A stretch of 64,000 bases of DNA from Plectrocnemia conspersa. Its lineage: Eukaryota; Arthropoda; Insecta; Trichoptera; Polycentropodidae. This document shows, piece after piece, positions 50,177 to 61,499 of the stretch. Every line of letters starts with the position of its first letter. The stretch's first letter is position 1. Both the position numbers and the translations under genes were made by a program. The notes beneath the pieces are model-generated. The model had not been told where the DNA came from. It worked only from the letters and a program-made list of their open reading frames with translations, and ran no database searches. The DNA lies in assembly GCA_009617715.1 (NCBI GenBank), contig VTFK01000370.1, positions 62,001 through 126,000 of the forward strand, read 5' to 3'.

Positions 50177-50286
50177 CGTTTCGGAACAACATATGCTATG
50201 TGTTCCGAAACGTAACTGTCTATTTATAATCAGCATTATATGCTGTAAAAAATTATCTATTAATTATCGGCATTATATGCTGTAAA
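50177..50286. repeat. hairpin plus direct repeats
   Basis: CGTTTCGGAACA (50177-50188) pairs with TGTTCCGAAACG (50201-50212). Just downstream, the 17-base word GCATTATATGCTGTAAA occurs at 50233-50249 and 50270-50286. The cluster is compact and unlike its flanks. Confidence 0.7.
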
Positions 50287-51009
50287 GAAATTAGTTAGTT
50301 GGATAAAGCTTAGTAGTTTTTATATAAATTGTGTGACGTTTTATATTTTTTTTTATGGTTTAGTATTGATTAATAAATGTAAATATTAAAACTGATTCTA
50401 AATGCCATTTCAATTTACCAAATAATGCTCATAAAATATTAGTGACTTGCAATGGGAGATAACGATTCGCAAAACTGTTTACGTTATTAAATTGGCATTA
50501 TACTTATTATTTTAAAATGCTTTACATTAACTTATTTTGAGTCGTAAAGGTTAAACAAGCACGATCGCAACGCATATGGCATGTCAAATAAAGTCGTTCT
50601 CGTTGTATTTTTCTTTTGCTTTCTTTTCACGTTATTAAAATTTCAACATACTTTTACCAACTGGCTTTATTAACGAGCGTGGGCATATTCCATTATGTAT
50701 GTAACATAAAGAATTCTAGAATTCTCTTACGTTGTATCATTTGATAACGATTGTGCTGAACTTTTCATATATATTATTTAACAAGCAGTAACTCTCAACC
50801 ATATAAATTTACCATTACGTAGTTAGTTTAATACTTAATCACGCCTTTCCATTTTTGTGGAGAGTGGGGTAAATTTAATGTGAAATAAAGGTTAGTATAC
50901 AATTTTTTTTTGTCATTACTTCAATATACTCACGAAATATATATGTATATAAAGAAAATATAGAATGGCCCATTGGATACGCCGTATTTAATTTTAAAAT
51001 AAATCAGTA

Positions 51010-51779
51010 AATGATTATTTAATTGGGCAATTTTTATTGATTTATAAAGTAGATATGTTGAAATTAATTATGGAATACGATGTCGGTCAAATGGCTGCCG
51101 CGGCTGTGCTGGTAAACCTTGACCCTTTTGATCAAATTTTAAACTTTATTCAAGGCAGTTGGCTCAATTTCAGAAAGAAACGTTGAATTTATGTTTGCAA
51201 TTCAGGAATTGTTTGTGGTTTGCTAGCATATACCTTAAACTTTACAAAATTCCAGAGGGAAAAATCGCATGGAGTGAAGTCACAAGATCTGGGCAGCCAA
51301 TTAACGTCAGAATTTCTGGAAATCACACATGTTTTCCTAACAAATTAATGGTTTCTCTTAAAATCATATTTTCCGTAGTGCATGATGTCTAATTAATACT
51401 ACAAACAGTTCAATATCATGCCACGAAATCGTATGACAGTTACAGCTCGACCAGACAAATTTCATCTCTATCCTATAATCCGAAACACATAGTGACTCTT
51501 TGTTGATGCATCGATTTTTCATGAATAACATGAGGTATTTATTGCCCCAAATTGAACAATTCTTATAATTATCAAAACCATTAAAATTAAAATTAAATTC
51601 ATCGCTAAAGATGTTTTTAACAAATATGTCATTCACTGTTTGGTTTTCCATCAAATTAGCAAATTATTTCGTTGCAAATGGTCTTGTGGCTTGAGTTAAT
51701 TGAAGTTTGTAAAGATGAATGTAAAGGTCAACATATCTGCTTTATAAATCAACAAAAATTGACTAATTAAATAATAGTT
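51010..51779 (-). mobile_element. Tc1/mariner-type element, internally deleted, with both TIRs and TA sites
   Basis: Inverted ends of about 50 bp (51010-51061 and 51728-51779) match except for a few bases (core TTGATTTATAAAG then (T/C)AGATATGTTGA) and are flanked by TA (51008-51009 and 51780-51781), the superfamily's target site. Between them the minus strand encodes a transposase remnant. YKLQLTQATRP lies near 51700; IFSDEFNFNFNGFDNYKNCS then IW at about 51600-51540 is the 'FSDEAHFxLNGYVNKQNCRIW' motif with the first catalytic Asp. Near 51320-51230 come CDFTPCDF and LWNFVKFKVYA ('CDLTPCDFFLWGxVKxxVY', third acidic residue) and QTIPEL. The DNA-binding N-terminus is gone: the right TIR lies directly before YKLQLTQ. 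Stops and shifts make it dead. The plus-strand frame at 51159-51392 is a shadow. Confidence 0.85.
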
Positions 51780-51933
51780 TAAAATTTAATCACCACCTTT
51801 TATAATAATGAAATATTTCTAAAACATTTTATTTTGCGATTGACGCGAATTGAATGAATTGCGATTTTATGTACTTGTACTTTTTTTATGCCGTGTACTA
51901 CTCGAAGAACAAAAAAGTACAAAAGGCTAAATG

Positions 51934-52057
51934 TAATTTACTTACGCACGATTTCTCTTAATTTTCCTAACATCATTATATTTAAGCAATATTTGTCAAG
52001 CTCATAATTTATGATTAAAACGTCAAAGACTTGACAGGTGATTACTTGTCATAGTCA
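51934..52057 (-). repeat. interspersed repeat, copy B (pair at 18490-18598)
   Basis: Read on the minus strand, it has the same ordered blocks as copy A, ending with a 24-base identical block at 51934-51957. It lies about 150 bases beyond the right TIR of the 51-kb Tc1/mariner relic and is separate from it. No coding content. Confidence 0.75.
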
Positions 52058-52309
52058 CGGTTCACGGTTGCTGAGAAATTTCACTTAATTCCTAACATTA
52101 ATTATTTTTAGAAATATAATATGAACGTGTAGTGTTTTTTACAGCAAACATAGACCAATTAAACATCTGGCACATCTTTAAAAAAATAACATTAGTTAAA
52201 TAATGTTTATACAATGCAATAAAAAAGGAGGAAATATGATCGGAATAAATCAAAGTAATTCTTTAATCTTGGATTTTTTACAAGATGAAATACCAAACGT
52301 CTAGATAAA

Positions 52310-52560
52310 AAATATCCTCATGAAAAAAACTGTTCAGGCACAGAGTAGGTTAAGTGAGGTCACATGATAGGTATTCCCGTCGAGTTTCAAATTTAGTGCA
52401 CTAAATTTAGGAACATAATATACGACCTTCGATATACCGCAGCCGACCTCATGGAATTCCTCAACGGCCTAACCCACTTTCATTCCGCTCGTAGATCATG
52501 TCTAAGGTCGATTATCCCTCAATCAGCTTTTCGCCCTTTTTTCTGATTGCAAGGCCCGAA
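52310..52560. repeat. unidentified GC-richer block with 20-bp perfect palindrome
   Basis: Balanced composition with abrupt edges. AAATTTAGTGCACTAAATTT at 52389-52408 is a perfect palindrome. The rest (such as CGATATACCGCAGCCGACCT) looks like transposon-derived DNA, but no protein family is readable on either strand; a 70-codon minus-strand frame (52512-52724) is unconvincing. Confidence 0.35.
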
Positions 52561-52729
52561 CACTGACAAAATTCTAAAGTCGATCGGCTTCTGCAAATTA
52601 TATGATTGCTTTCAATGCTATCTCGATCTCTTTTCAAATCATAGAAAATAATCTCAAAAAATATATTTAATCCGTATATTTTTTTTGAAATAAAATTATA
52701 GTGAATACTGTTTTTGTTATACAATAAAT

Positions 52730-53395
52730 TGTTAAATCAAAGTTACATATGTCAGTTATTTTTATATTGTTGTACCACTCAATTAATATATAACGATACA
52801 CGCATTTTGGCTTAGAGTGAGTTTGCATTTTTAAGTCTTAATAAAAAAATACAGCCTTCAAATATTTCTTTTTATTTTTTCCTAAATCAGTCATTATTTC
52901 ACAACATAGTTAAAGACTCGTCCATGTATTACAACAAAATATGTTTGCTTTAATTTTTTGGCACAATATTTTTCTATGTGATTTTAAGCTTGGCATCTTA
53001 TAAAGTTTATAAGGTGATAGTAAAATTATTTCAATGCATCATTATTTTATTACCAGTTTTGGGGCTTCTGTCATAACCATATCTCAAAATTCAATGTAGT
53101 ACAAAATATGGTGATTCAGCAGATATATATATGTTTTCTGACTGTAACCAAAAATAACCTGCATAATTATTTACCTGAAAAACACACATTTTTTAATACA
53201 TTGTTACCAAATAAACACATGTATAAGATTTTGAATCACGATCAACAAAAATATTATTACGAATAATCGAATCAAACGCGTAGTGCTTACAAATTATTAA
53301 ATTAATTCACAGCTTTTAAATATTAGGGTGCTATGTAAGGTCCTAGTCGGCTATCATAAACACATATATACAAAAAGCATACGCATCATGTTAAG
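52730..53395. other. AT-rich noncoding stretch, nothing recognisable
   Basis: No supported features. Confidence 0.5.
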
Positions 53396-53399
53396 CATT

Positions 53400-53720
53400 T
53401 AGTGTATGAAATACGCACTCGCAGCGCTCTAATGCGCTAAAAAAGTTGCTTTACGCTTCAGTTAACCGGAATCAGAAAGACTATGGGTCGAAATTGAACT
53501 TTCGCTCGCACAGAATGTAATTTTGCTGAGGGTGAAAGGAGCCAAAGGCTGCGCGTGAGGGGGGCGCGACGAAAATCGGCTTGTGTCTGCTGCTGAAGGG
53601 CTTATTTCAGGTTATTTTGTGTAATTTTGCGCGATTACGCCGCCTTTGAAATTTATTCTCGATCTCGAACGTCGCATTAATATTCATCCACCATATTATG
53701 TTTCGACTATAGGAAGGCAT
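53400..53720. promoter_or_regulatory. GC-elevated noncoding island
   Basis: CTCGCAGCGCTCTAATGCGC, GCGTGAGGGGGGCGCGACG and TTGCGCGATTACGCCGCC stand out strongly from flanks. No open frame. Probably a conserved noncoding or promoter-like block. Confidence 0.3.
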
Positions 53721-53724
53721 GTGT

Positions 53725-55880
53725 AAGAGAAAACACTCGGTGTTTCTCAAATGTACATATATATGCTGAAAAGTTATCAAAAATATTTTATATTAATTTA
53801 ATAAAATATTTTTTTAATTTTTAAACTATAAATTATCATTTAATAAATCTTTATCTGTAAATGAAAAACGCGTGTATTGATTTGTTTTTAAGATTCGCCG
53901 GTGGGTATTGATATTAATGAATGTACTTCGATTTTAATTATATAAAAATTGCAGAAATATTAATAAAAAGCTTCGATGGCTCTGTGTATGAACACGGATT
54001 TTATCTTAAATTTAGTGTTAATATGTTTTTATTATTATTTTAAGATTCAGTATATTATGTTTTGCCATATTACACAATAATCTTAAAAATGTATATTTGT
54101 AATTTGTAAACTGTAATTTTTATAACGCGTTCCTCATTGCAGACATATGGTCTCTTCTTTGTTCTTAAAATTCACAACATAAAAATTATGAAAGAAACAA
54201 ATCACAAAACAAACATCACAAATAACCATGCAAGCTAAATATTACGCCCATGTCACGTGCACCTCAGCGAAAACAACATTGTTGGAAACCTTTGAAAAAG
54301 GACTAAACATTCGCATTTAATAAGATTCTCATTTCTACTACATACATAAAGCACATTTAATAAACAATTATATTTATAATATGAAAAACATTTTCCCTTG
54401 AATTAATTTGTTTTGGCTTAGCAAAAACAATAAAGCCCCTCTTTGTATAAATGTCTGTGAAGAATATTGTATATCGATTTTTTTATTTATCATAACATAA
54501 CTTTATAAACTAAAAATATTTGTATTGATGTACAAATTAAGTTCGTGTCTTCACAATTATATTATTAATTATCAACTGTCTAGTAATTCAAGAAAATGCT
54601 TATGATGAAAAATAAAAGTTCCTAAATTCTATTGGGTCAAACATCACATAAAAAAAATATATATCTCTTGTAAATAAACGGCTGAAATTTCTTATTTTTC
54701 TCAACGTAAATTATATATTCAACCTGCGTAAACCCAATGTGTGCTACACAATATTTACACATAACATATTACAGGAACATTAACGATTTACACAATGTAA
54801 CATATTTTTTGATTAAATATAAAATAAACGTTTAAGTTGTAAGTAATAAAATATATACTATATAAATGATTTAATTAAATAATACTTTTATTATTAAAAA
54901 AAAAATGTAATGCGATACGGAAAATGCCAAGTAATTTTCGATATTGGCCAAAATTTTATCAGATAGGAAAATATTTTTATGCAAAATTTAACGATAAGCA
55001 TTATGCAAATTTAAAGCCATTACGCATACACAATCATAGTTTTGAGGCACGCACCTGTTCTACTAATAAAACTGGATAGGTTTTGATCATTTACCTGCGC
55101 ATAAAGGAATAGTAAAATAAAACAAACCTTTAATTGACATTTATATATTTCAATAAGCGCTTTCTGTGTATTTGAATAAATGACGCGATAAAATTATTAA
55201 AATATAAAAAATCCTTTTAATTAAATGTATTTAATATAGTATTAGCAATTCAATTTTAAACATAAACATTCAATTTAAGTTTATTTTAAAGTGGTTTTAC
55301 AATTCTAGGTATAGCTGTGTTTCTTAAGACCCTTTTATTAAAGTTTGCAATGGCGTATAAGTTCTGCGTTTTACGGCTTCCAGGTAAATGTGATTAGGTA
55401 ATTATTATTCTAACCAGATAGCTTTTACAGAGCTAAATAGAATTACTAAAATAATTATTTAATAATATTAAATTACCTTACGCTAGAATTTATTAATTAA
55501 AATATACATGTGTATGTTTAATAATCTCGTAAAAAAATATTTGCTCGTTAAGCTTCTTATTTATTTATGATTTACGAACAAAAACCATAAATTCGGACTA
55601 GTTGCTCATTTTTGATTTAGCAAAACGCCATAATTTATTATTACTTAACTCATTAACACATATTACAAGAAATCATTTTATTTTAAATATTAACTAGTTT
55701 TGGTTGGTTTACAGTGAAATATGGAAATTTAATTTTTTTCGCGAAAAAAAATCAAATTTTAACGTACGCACTAATGAAAAAAACTTTGTATGATTGTTAC
55801 TAATTATTAAAATAATAATTTTTAGTATTTTTACTGAGAAATGTAATAAAAAATGGATAGTATTATATATTTCATATATT
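53725..55880. other. AT-rich noncoding stretch with minor balanced patches
   Basis: Patches at 54230-54310 (with a CACGTG E-box near 54255) and 55300-55420. No genes. Confidence 0.5.
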
Positions 55881-55893
55881 AATAGCTGATAAG

Positions 55894-56542
55894 TAGGGAT
55901 TCCAATCCCGGGCCAAAATTTTGATCCCGGGATTTCGGTATTGCAATTAGTCGATCCCGGGATCCCGGGACCAGTCCCGGGATAATTTTCATGTTATTTT
56001 ATCGATAAAAATAATTTAAAATGAATAATACAATATATTTTTATATCTGTTTTTTATAACGGACAATGTATAAAGTACGTATAATTTAGTCTTGGACTTA
56101 AAATAGAAAATAATATAATAAAAATAAAAAAGGAAAGGTCTTATATATTTATTTGAGAAGAAAAAAATGAACTTTTGACAATGTATGTACATACCTATGT
56201 ACATTCATAGACACAATTAATTGAAAACATTATTTTGAATAAAATTCACGAAGTAACATCAAAGCATCAAGCGTTTCATCATTTAGTCTTGATCTGATTT
56301 TGGTTCCTAAGCAGCCTGCTGCTGAAAAAGCACGTTCAGACTCACAGCCTCAAATATTCACAGATGACACGTGCAACTCGCGCAAGTTTGTACACAAAAT
56401 ATAACGATTTTGTCAATAATAATTCGAGTGTACTTGATAAATCAATCAATCCGAAAAATTCGGGATTATGTTTTATAATCCCGGGACTCATCGGGTATTG
56501 AAAATCGTTCGGGATCCCGGGATCCCGGGATTGGAATCCCTA
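55894..56542 (-). mobile_element. non-autonomous hAT element, 649 bp, with perfect TSD and TIRs
   Basis: The ends are exact inverted repeats of 19 bases (TAGGGATTCCAATCCCGGG and its complement), flanked by the identical 8-base duplication CTGATAAG (55886-55893 and 56543-56550), the hAT hallmark. Both subterminal zones carry CCCGGG words: five on the left within 75 bases and three on the right. Inside, the minus strand keeps the transposase C-terminus (56230-56400): GCESERAFSAAGCL then GTKIRSRLNDETLDALMLLR and EFYSK before a stop. This is the hAT dimerisation domain ('ESERVFSxAG...RLxxExxxxLxxLxxN'). One upstream in-frame TGA breaks it and most of the transposase is deleted, so it would depend on a full-length relative elsewhere. 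The perfect duplication implies fairly recent movement. Confidence 0.93.
56230..56400 (-). pseudogene. hAT C-terminal dimerisation domain remnant
   Basis: The frame ends at TAA (56230-56232), directly after EFYSK. The SERAFSAAG word is the conserved entry to the hAT C-terminal region that mediates dimer formation, and KIRSRLNDE follows as in family members. The segment from ESERAF to the stop is uninterrupted, but a TGA lies three codons before ESER. There is no DNA-binding or catalytic part and no start codon. It is the inherited tail of a deleted autonomous element, not a working gene. Confidence 0.85.
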
Positions 56543-56845
56543 CTGATAAGTATTCACACTTGCCACCAACACAATACAGCAACATTTCCCAATATTGTCA
56601 TCGATCTCTTTTAAAAGATACAGTCTCTTTGTCTAACCCTGTTATATTGAATATCGCCCATTCACCAATACATACATATTCTATTAATAATTTTCAAGAA
56701 TATTGTTTATATAAATATAAAAAATATATTGTATTGCTTGTTTTTTTTATTGACTGACACCATGTGTTTTATTCGTAGACTCCGAAAGAGTAATCCGACA
56801 TTTAATTAAATTTACGTCTATTTGTTTTTTCAGTGTGCAAAAAAA

Positions 56846-56871
56846 GGCAAGGCATTATTTTTGCCCTTGCC
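56846..56871. repeat. small hairpin
   Basis: GGCAAGGCA and TGCCCTTGCC pair with one bulge around an AT-rich loop, within AT-rich DNA. Confidence 0.5.
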
Positions 56872-56989
56872 CTATGGTAATAAATTATTATTATTCAGAA
56901 AAATATTAAATTTTGTGTATGTTTTAAAATTATATAACGGACACGCAATAATTACAGTACATAAATCAGCGTAATAAAATTAAAGCCAC

Positions 56990-57480
56990 GCGGATACTCG
57001 TGCGAAAAATGTACATACGTGTAATAACGACTCATACGTATGACGCAATTTTCAATGGAAGATTTACCATATGTAGGCGTGCGTGCGAAAACATTTTTCA
57101 CATCATGAATTTCCCGTTTTACGGGTTAAAAAATTTCGCGTTTTGCGCACTCGCTAGAAGAACTCCGAATGGTTTCCGATTCGCAGTAAATCGAATGCTT
57201 AGATCGACCCACAAAAATAAAAATAATAAAAAGGCGAAGTTTAATGCCGCATCGTTAAACTGATCGAGCTTTGGTGGCAAATCGAATTATCACTACAATT
57301 GTGTGTGACATGTGTTAGAGTTTGAAACGAAGCAAATGTCGCACGACTCCGCAGGGTTTTACCCGAAAGTTTGCCGATTAATTTTTTCATTGGTGATTTG
57401 CGCAGTTCGAAGGCTGTTTTCGTACCAAAAACGTATTCGAACAATGAGATGACGAAGCGGTAAAATTTATGGAAGTTGGA
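56990..57480. promoter_or_regulatory. GC-elevated noncoding island
   Basis: Balanced stretch with open frames on plus (57000-57263) and minus (57241-57444) strands, neither with a recognisable domain. It includes a SOX-like ACAATTGTGT and a homeodomain-like GATTAATTT. A conserved noncoding block is the likeliest reading. Confidence 0.3.
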
Positions 57481-57484
57481 GACT

Positions 57485-58330
57485 TTGGTGATAAATCTAG
57501 AAAATTCTCAATGAATTACTTATTGCCGTGTCAGTTAGTTGCCGTTGGGATATGGCGGAAGTTTATATAATATAGCCTACAATTAAATTTTATAAAAGTT
57601 AAAATGTAATTAATTCTTATTAGGGCTATAAAGTGAAATACAATAAAATGTTTATGCGTTTTTTATAAAGATAAATCATATCAAATTTTCCATAAATAAA
57701 AACAGTAAAAGCATAACGAAAATGAGAGCGAATTATTTTCATATATGTTTACATGCTTATCAATAATGTTTGTCAACGTTTATCACGTACGAATATCTCA
57801 AATCTTAATATCAAATAATGAAACTTTTTTTGTATTAAAATTTATTTAGATTTGAGGTAAAACTTGAACACAGCTAAAGGCTTCTAGAAAAATACTAGCT
57901 AATTTTCTTTACCAACGTTTTGCTTTCGTTTCTTATCTAATTATAATTATAGATTTTCAATGTTCTTTGACGCAACTCTAACGAGCTTAAATTAATATTA
58001 CAAGGAATTGAAAATATACACAGTATAATGTCGTATTGATAGTCTCACAATTTCTGACTTTCAGTATGATTTTAGAAAATTAAAGCTATAAAACAACAGG
58101 CTTAGGAAATACAGAACATTATCGCACGTTCGTTTCTTTTTTTAACTAATCATTAAAACAAATACATTCCCCGATGTACAGAAAATTACAAAAGTGACTC
58201 TCAAATATTAAAGCGATGATATAACAGTATAGGTCTGCGAAAATTTTATTAGCATCATCCAAAGCATTCGAAATCACTATTTAAAAGTATTATTACAGTC
58301 ATATTAAAGGATACTCGATTGATCATCAGA
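57485..58330. other. AT-rich noncoding stretch, nothing recognisable
   Basis: No supported features. Confidence 0.5.
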
Positions 58331-58334
58331 ATGG

Positions 58335-59660
58335 TTTTCTTCTTTTCTTTTTTATTTTTTTAAAAATAAATTAAGACCACCGTGGCCTAACAGGTTACCC
58401 CAATACGCCACGATGGTCGAAAACAAATTTTAAATTTACAAAACAAAAAACGTATATATACATAAACATAACAATATTTAAAAATAATAAGCATAACAAA
58501 AAAATATAAAATATCAAAATTAAATGATACAAATTGGATCAGCTCTTCGTAGCTAACATTAAACAGGTCAATATGTAATGCCAGCATATTAAGGAGCAGG
58601 ATGGCCACAGCTTTAGGTGAGTCGGTAAGTGCGGACGTCTTAGCCCTAACGGTCATCAAAAGAGGACGCGATCGTGATTCTCGAAAATGTTTCAGAACCT
58701 AAAACTGGAATTTCTCGAGAATAGCTGGATTGTCGACAGCACCTTTTAGTGATTTAAAAAAATGCTTAGCGATATACAACTTTTTGCGAGAGCTCAGCGA
58801 ATCGTATCCCAACGCTCCTAAAAGAAAGGCGCTGGGATATATGTACGGATAATAACCAAATGTCCTTTTGTAAAGGTATCTTAAATACCTTTTTTGAATT
58901 TTTTCCACTAAAATGGAATATTTGGCTATTCGAGGATTCCAAATTATAGATCCCGATTCAAGAATGCTACGAACTAAGGTGTCATAGAAGATGCGAATAA
59001 CTGACGGATCATCAAAGTGAAAGGCATTCTTCATAACAAAACCAAACATCTTGGAAGATTTATCACAGACGTCGTGTATGTGTAGAGAGAACCACCATTT
59101 GCTCTCGAAAGTGATTCCGAGATCATTAGTGGAAGTTTCTCTAGTCAAAATGTTACCACTAAGATGGTAAAAATAAGCTGATGGGTAATGGGATCGAGAA
59201 AATGACACAGTATGGCACTTTCCGACACTAAAGGGCTGACGGTTAACGGAAGCCCATCTCCATAGAGATTCTAAATCACTTTGTAGAGAGAAGGAGTCCA
59301 CAACAGATCCAATGCATTTATATAATTTTAAATCATCTGCGTACAGAAGAAAACTTAAATTTGTAATTGCTGTATTTATGTCATTAATAAATAACACAAA
59401 AAGCAGAGGTCCCAGATTGGATCCTTGAGGAACCGCCGAAGGGGTAAAATATTCTTTCGACAATCGGCCACCATAGGTTACAAACTGTCTACGATTGCTT
59501 AAATAACTCGAGAATAACCGAGTTAAATTATCCGAGCAACCATGGTCGACAATTTTTTTTAATAATAACCTATGACAAACTTTGTCAAAGGCTTTCTCAA
59601 AATATGTATACACGACGTCTACTATATTATAGGGAACAGTAGCAACGAATCTACTTTTCC
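58335..59660 (-). pseudogene. non-LTR retrotransposon reverse transcriptase, 5'-truncated (Jockey/CR1 group)
   Basis: The largest coding relic here. The minus strand encodes the RT palm: motif A as VVYTYFEKAFDKV (near 59600), then AVPQGSNLGPLLFVLFINDI (motif B), LLYADDLKLYK (YADD at 59332-59343, intact) and the thumb/C-terminal part with LESGSIIWNP and RYLYKRTFGYYPYIYP. The open frame runs from 59733, but clear homology starts only near 59660, so the endonuclease half is lost by 5' truncation. Two lesions kill it: the motif A Asp codon is TAT (Tyr, 59602-59604), and TAG at 58699-58701 replaces the Trp seen at this place in the 10.9-kb copy. Beyond the TAG the same frame continues to 58387 (TVRAKTSALTDSPKAV...). 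A 3' hairpin (58375-58418) and an A-rich tail (about 58340-58370) follow. Sole stop plus intact frame suggests moderate age. Confidence 0.93.
58375..58418 (-). repeat. 3'-end stem-loop of the LINE
   Basis: GACCACCGTGGC (58375-58386) and GCCACGATGGTC (58407-58418) pair with one mismatch across a 20-base loop. It sits at the boundary of the reading frame and the A-rich tail. Such a hairpin at a LINE 3' end can be the RNA feature its own reverse transcriptase recognises; here that is inference. Confidence 0.7.
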
Positions 59661-59749
59661 AAATTTGCAACAAAAAATCTTGATATTGGAAATTATAGGT
59701 AATTATAGAGGTCATGTATACTAACCTTACCAAAGCTTTTTTTATGCTT

Positions 59750-60595
59750 TAAATTTAAAAAAAAATTAAAGGTTTTACTGGCCTGTCAAAGTTAGCAATA
59801 ATTAAGCTTTATAGAAATTCTGAAATAAAATTTAACCAGAAGAAAGTATTAAATCAATTCTAATGATGCTCCTCGGCTATCTAATAACTAACTTAATTAA
59901 ATATATTTTACCATAATATACTTAATATTAGTCTAAGATAGCGCAGTGTATGTTCGAGTCTTATAGCATAATTTTAACATTTAATTCTGCTGCAGTTTTA
60001 ATAGTTAAAAATATTTACAATTATACCCGAGACTAAAATGTTATTATTAAATGTGGTTAAATCATTTTACGTTACGTCACAACAATAAATAAATAAAAAT
60101 ATATATAATTTAAAATATATAAAATTTTATGATATTCCATTTTTTCGCGTTTTATAAATATAATTTTATTACATGATGTTGTCGGATCAAAACTCGCCAT
60201 ATCTAGCGAACTAATCACATTACCTCTAACTTGTCACGTGACGTTATAAAATTTCCTATACGGTTAACTTCTAATAATATTTTACCCCATATCTAACTTT
60301 TTATATATATGTATCTACGAAAGAGTGTAAAATATTATCTTTTTGATTAAAACTTTTATATTTTAACTTTTTAAAAGTTCTATGTAACGATTAAAGTGCA
60401 TGACGTATACTTAATTAAAATTATAAACATATTACAACAAAATCGTTTTTATACTTTTTATAATAAAAGTTATACCATTTCATTAATTTTCGTACAGATT
60501 CTAAAAATACGTATTAAACAAAGTTTTACGACATAATTAACTCTTAAGTAGGAAACATCTTGTTTGCTAAAATTCATATTAAACCAGGTTTCCTT
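59750..60595. other. AT-rich noncoding stretch
   Basis: Contains the 10-base palindromic E-box GTCACGTGAC at 60233-60242 in a small balanced patch. No genes. Confidence 0.5.
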
Positions 60596-60599
60596 GTCA

Positions 60600-61330
60600 A
60601 ATAACTTTAATGTCATATCATATATGTTTCAACCATATTTGTCGACATGAAATATAATGTTAAATGTTGGCCTTATATAAGAAAGCCAATATTTAGAAAA
60701 TGACGAAGGTATGTAAGCTACACGTATTGGAGAACTAGCGAGTGTAAGTCGCGGTAGTTCAATGGAGTGGAAAAAGGGTAAGGAATGAAATGAAAAACGC
60801 TTTTTATGAAATTTGTGATAAATCGAGTAAAGCAAAGCAATTTCAGTGAGGATGGAACATTTTTTCATTTGAAGGCAAAGCATTTTTTCCCACAAAAATA
60901 TTATGTATTAGCGGTCGACCTTTATGGACAAACGTTTTTAATAATATAAAGATAACGCAGAAATTATTTTTGACCTTTACCATTATACACATGCGGCTGC
61001 TTTCGTATTACACTTTAGAGGTTTTTCGAAGTGAGCAAAATATGAGTGTATATGTTTTTTATGTAACTTTTGTACGTACATGTAAAATAATGTGTATACG
61101 GCAAGCCAAGCGAGGCGAAAAATTTTATACGAAATCGGAAATTCGCAAGTCCATAAACAGATTATTGAAATTTCCCGTTGAAGGTCTTTACTTACCTTTG
61201 AAACGAACTGGGTGGATATTAAATTTTACTTTAATATTTACGACGAAATATAAGAAACTGTAATGAAAAATTCGAGCTTGGTTTTTGCCGAGAGAGAAAG
61301 CAAAGCCTCATAAGACGTTGTGGCTTAACA
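60600..61330. promoter_or_regulatory. GC-elevated noncoding island
   Basis: Two balanced blocks (60640-60900 and 60980-61330). Open frames of 88 (minus, 60629-60895) and 97 codons (plus, 60970-61263) have no recognisable family and suspicious composition. Candidate conserved noncoding DNA. Confidence 0.25.
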
Positions 61331-61499
61331 CAAATAAAGAATCGGATTTGTTTACGTTATATACACAATATAATATGTTAATTAATCAAAGTTAATTTGT
61401 ACGGGTGTATACGAATATTTACAGGAATAAATAAAATATGTAACGTTTAATTAATGACTTAATGATATATAAAGGTCAATAATAAATTTTAATTAAATA

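Noticed and set aside
51159..51392. 77-codon plus-strand frame
   Set aside because: Antisense to the Tc1/mariner transposase remnant.
52512..52724. 70-codon minus-strand frame
   Set aside because: Looks protein-like in part but I could not match it to any family; left inside the unidentified block.
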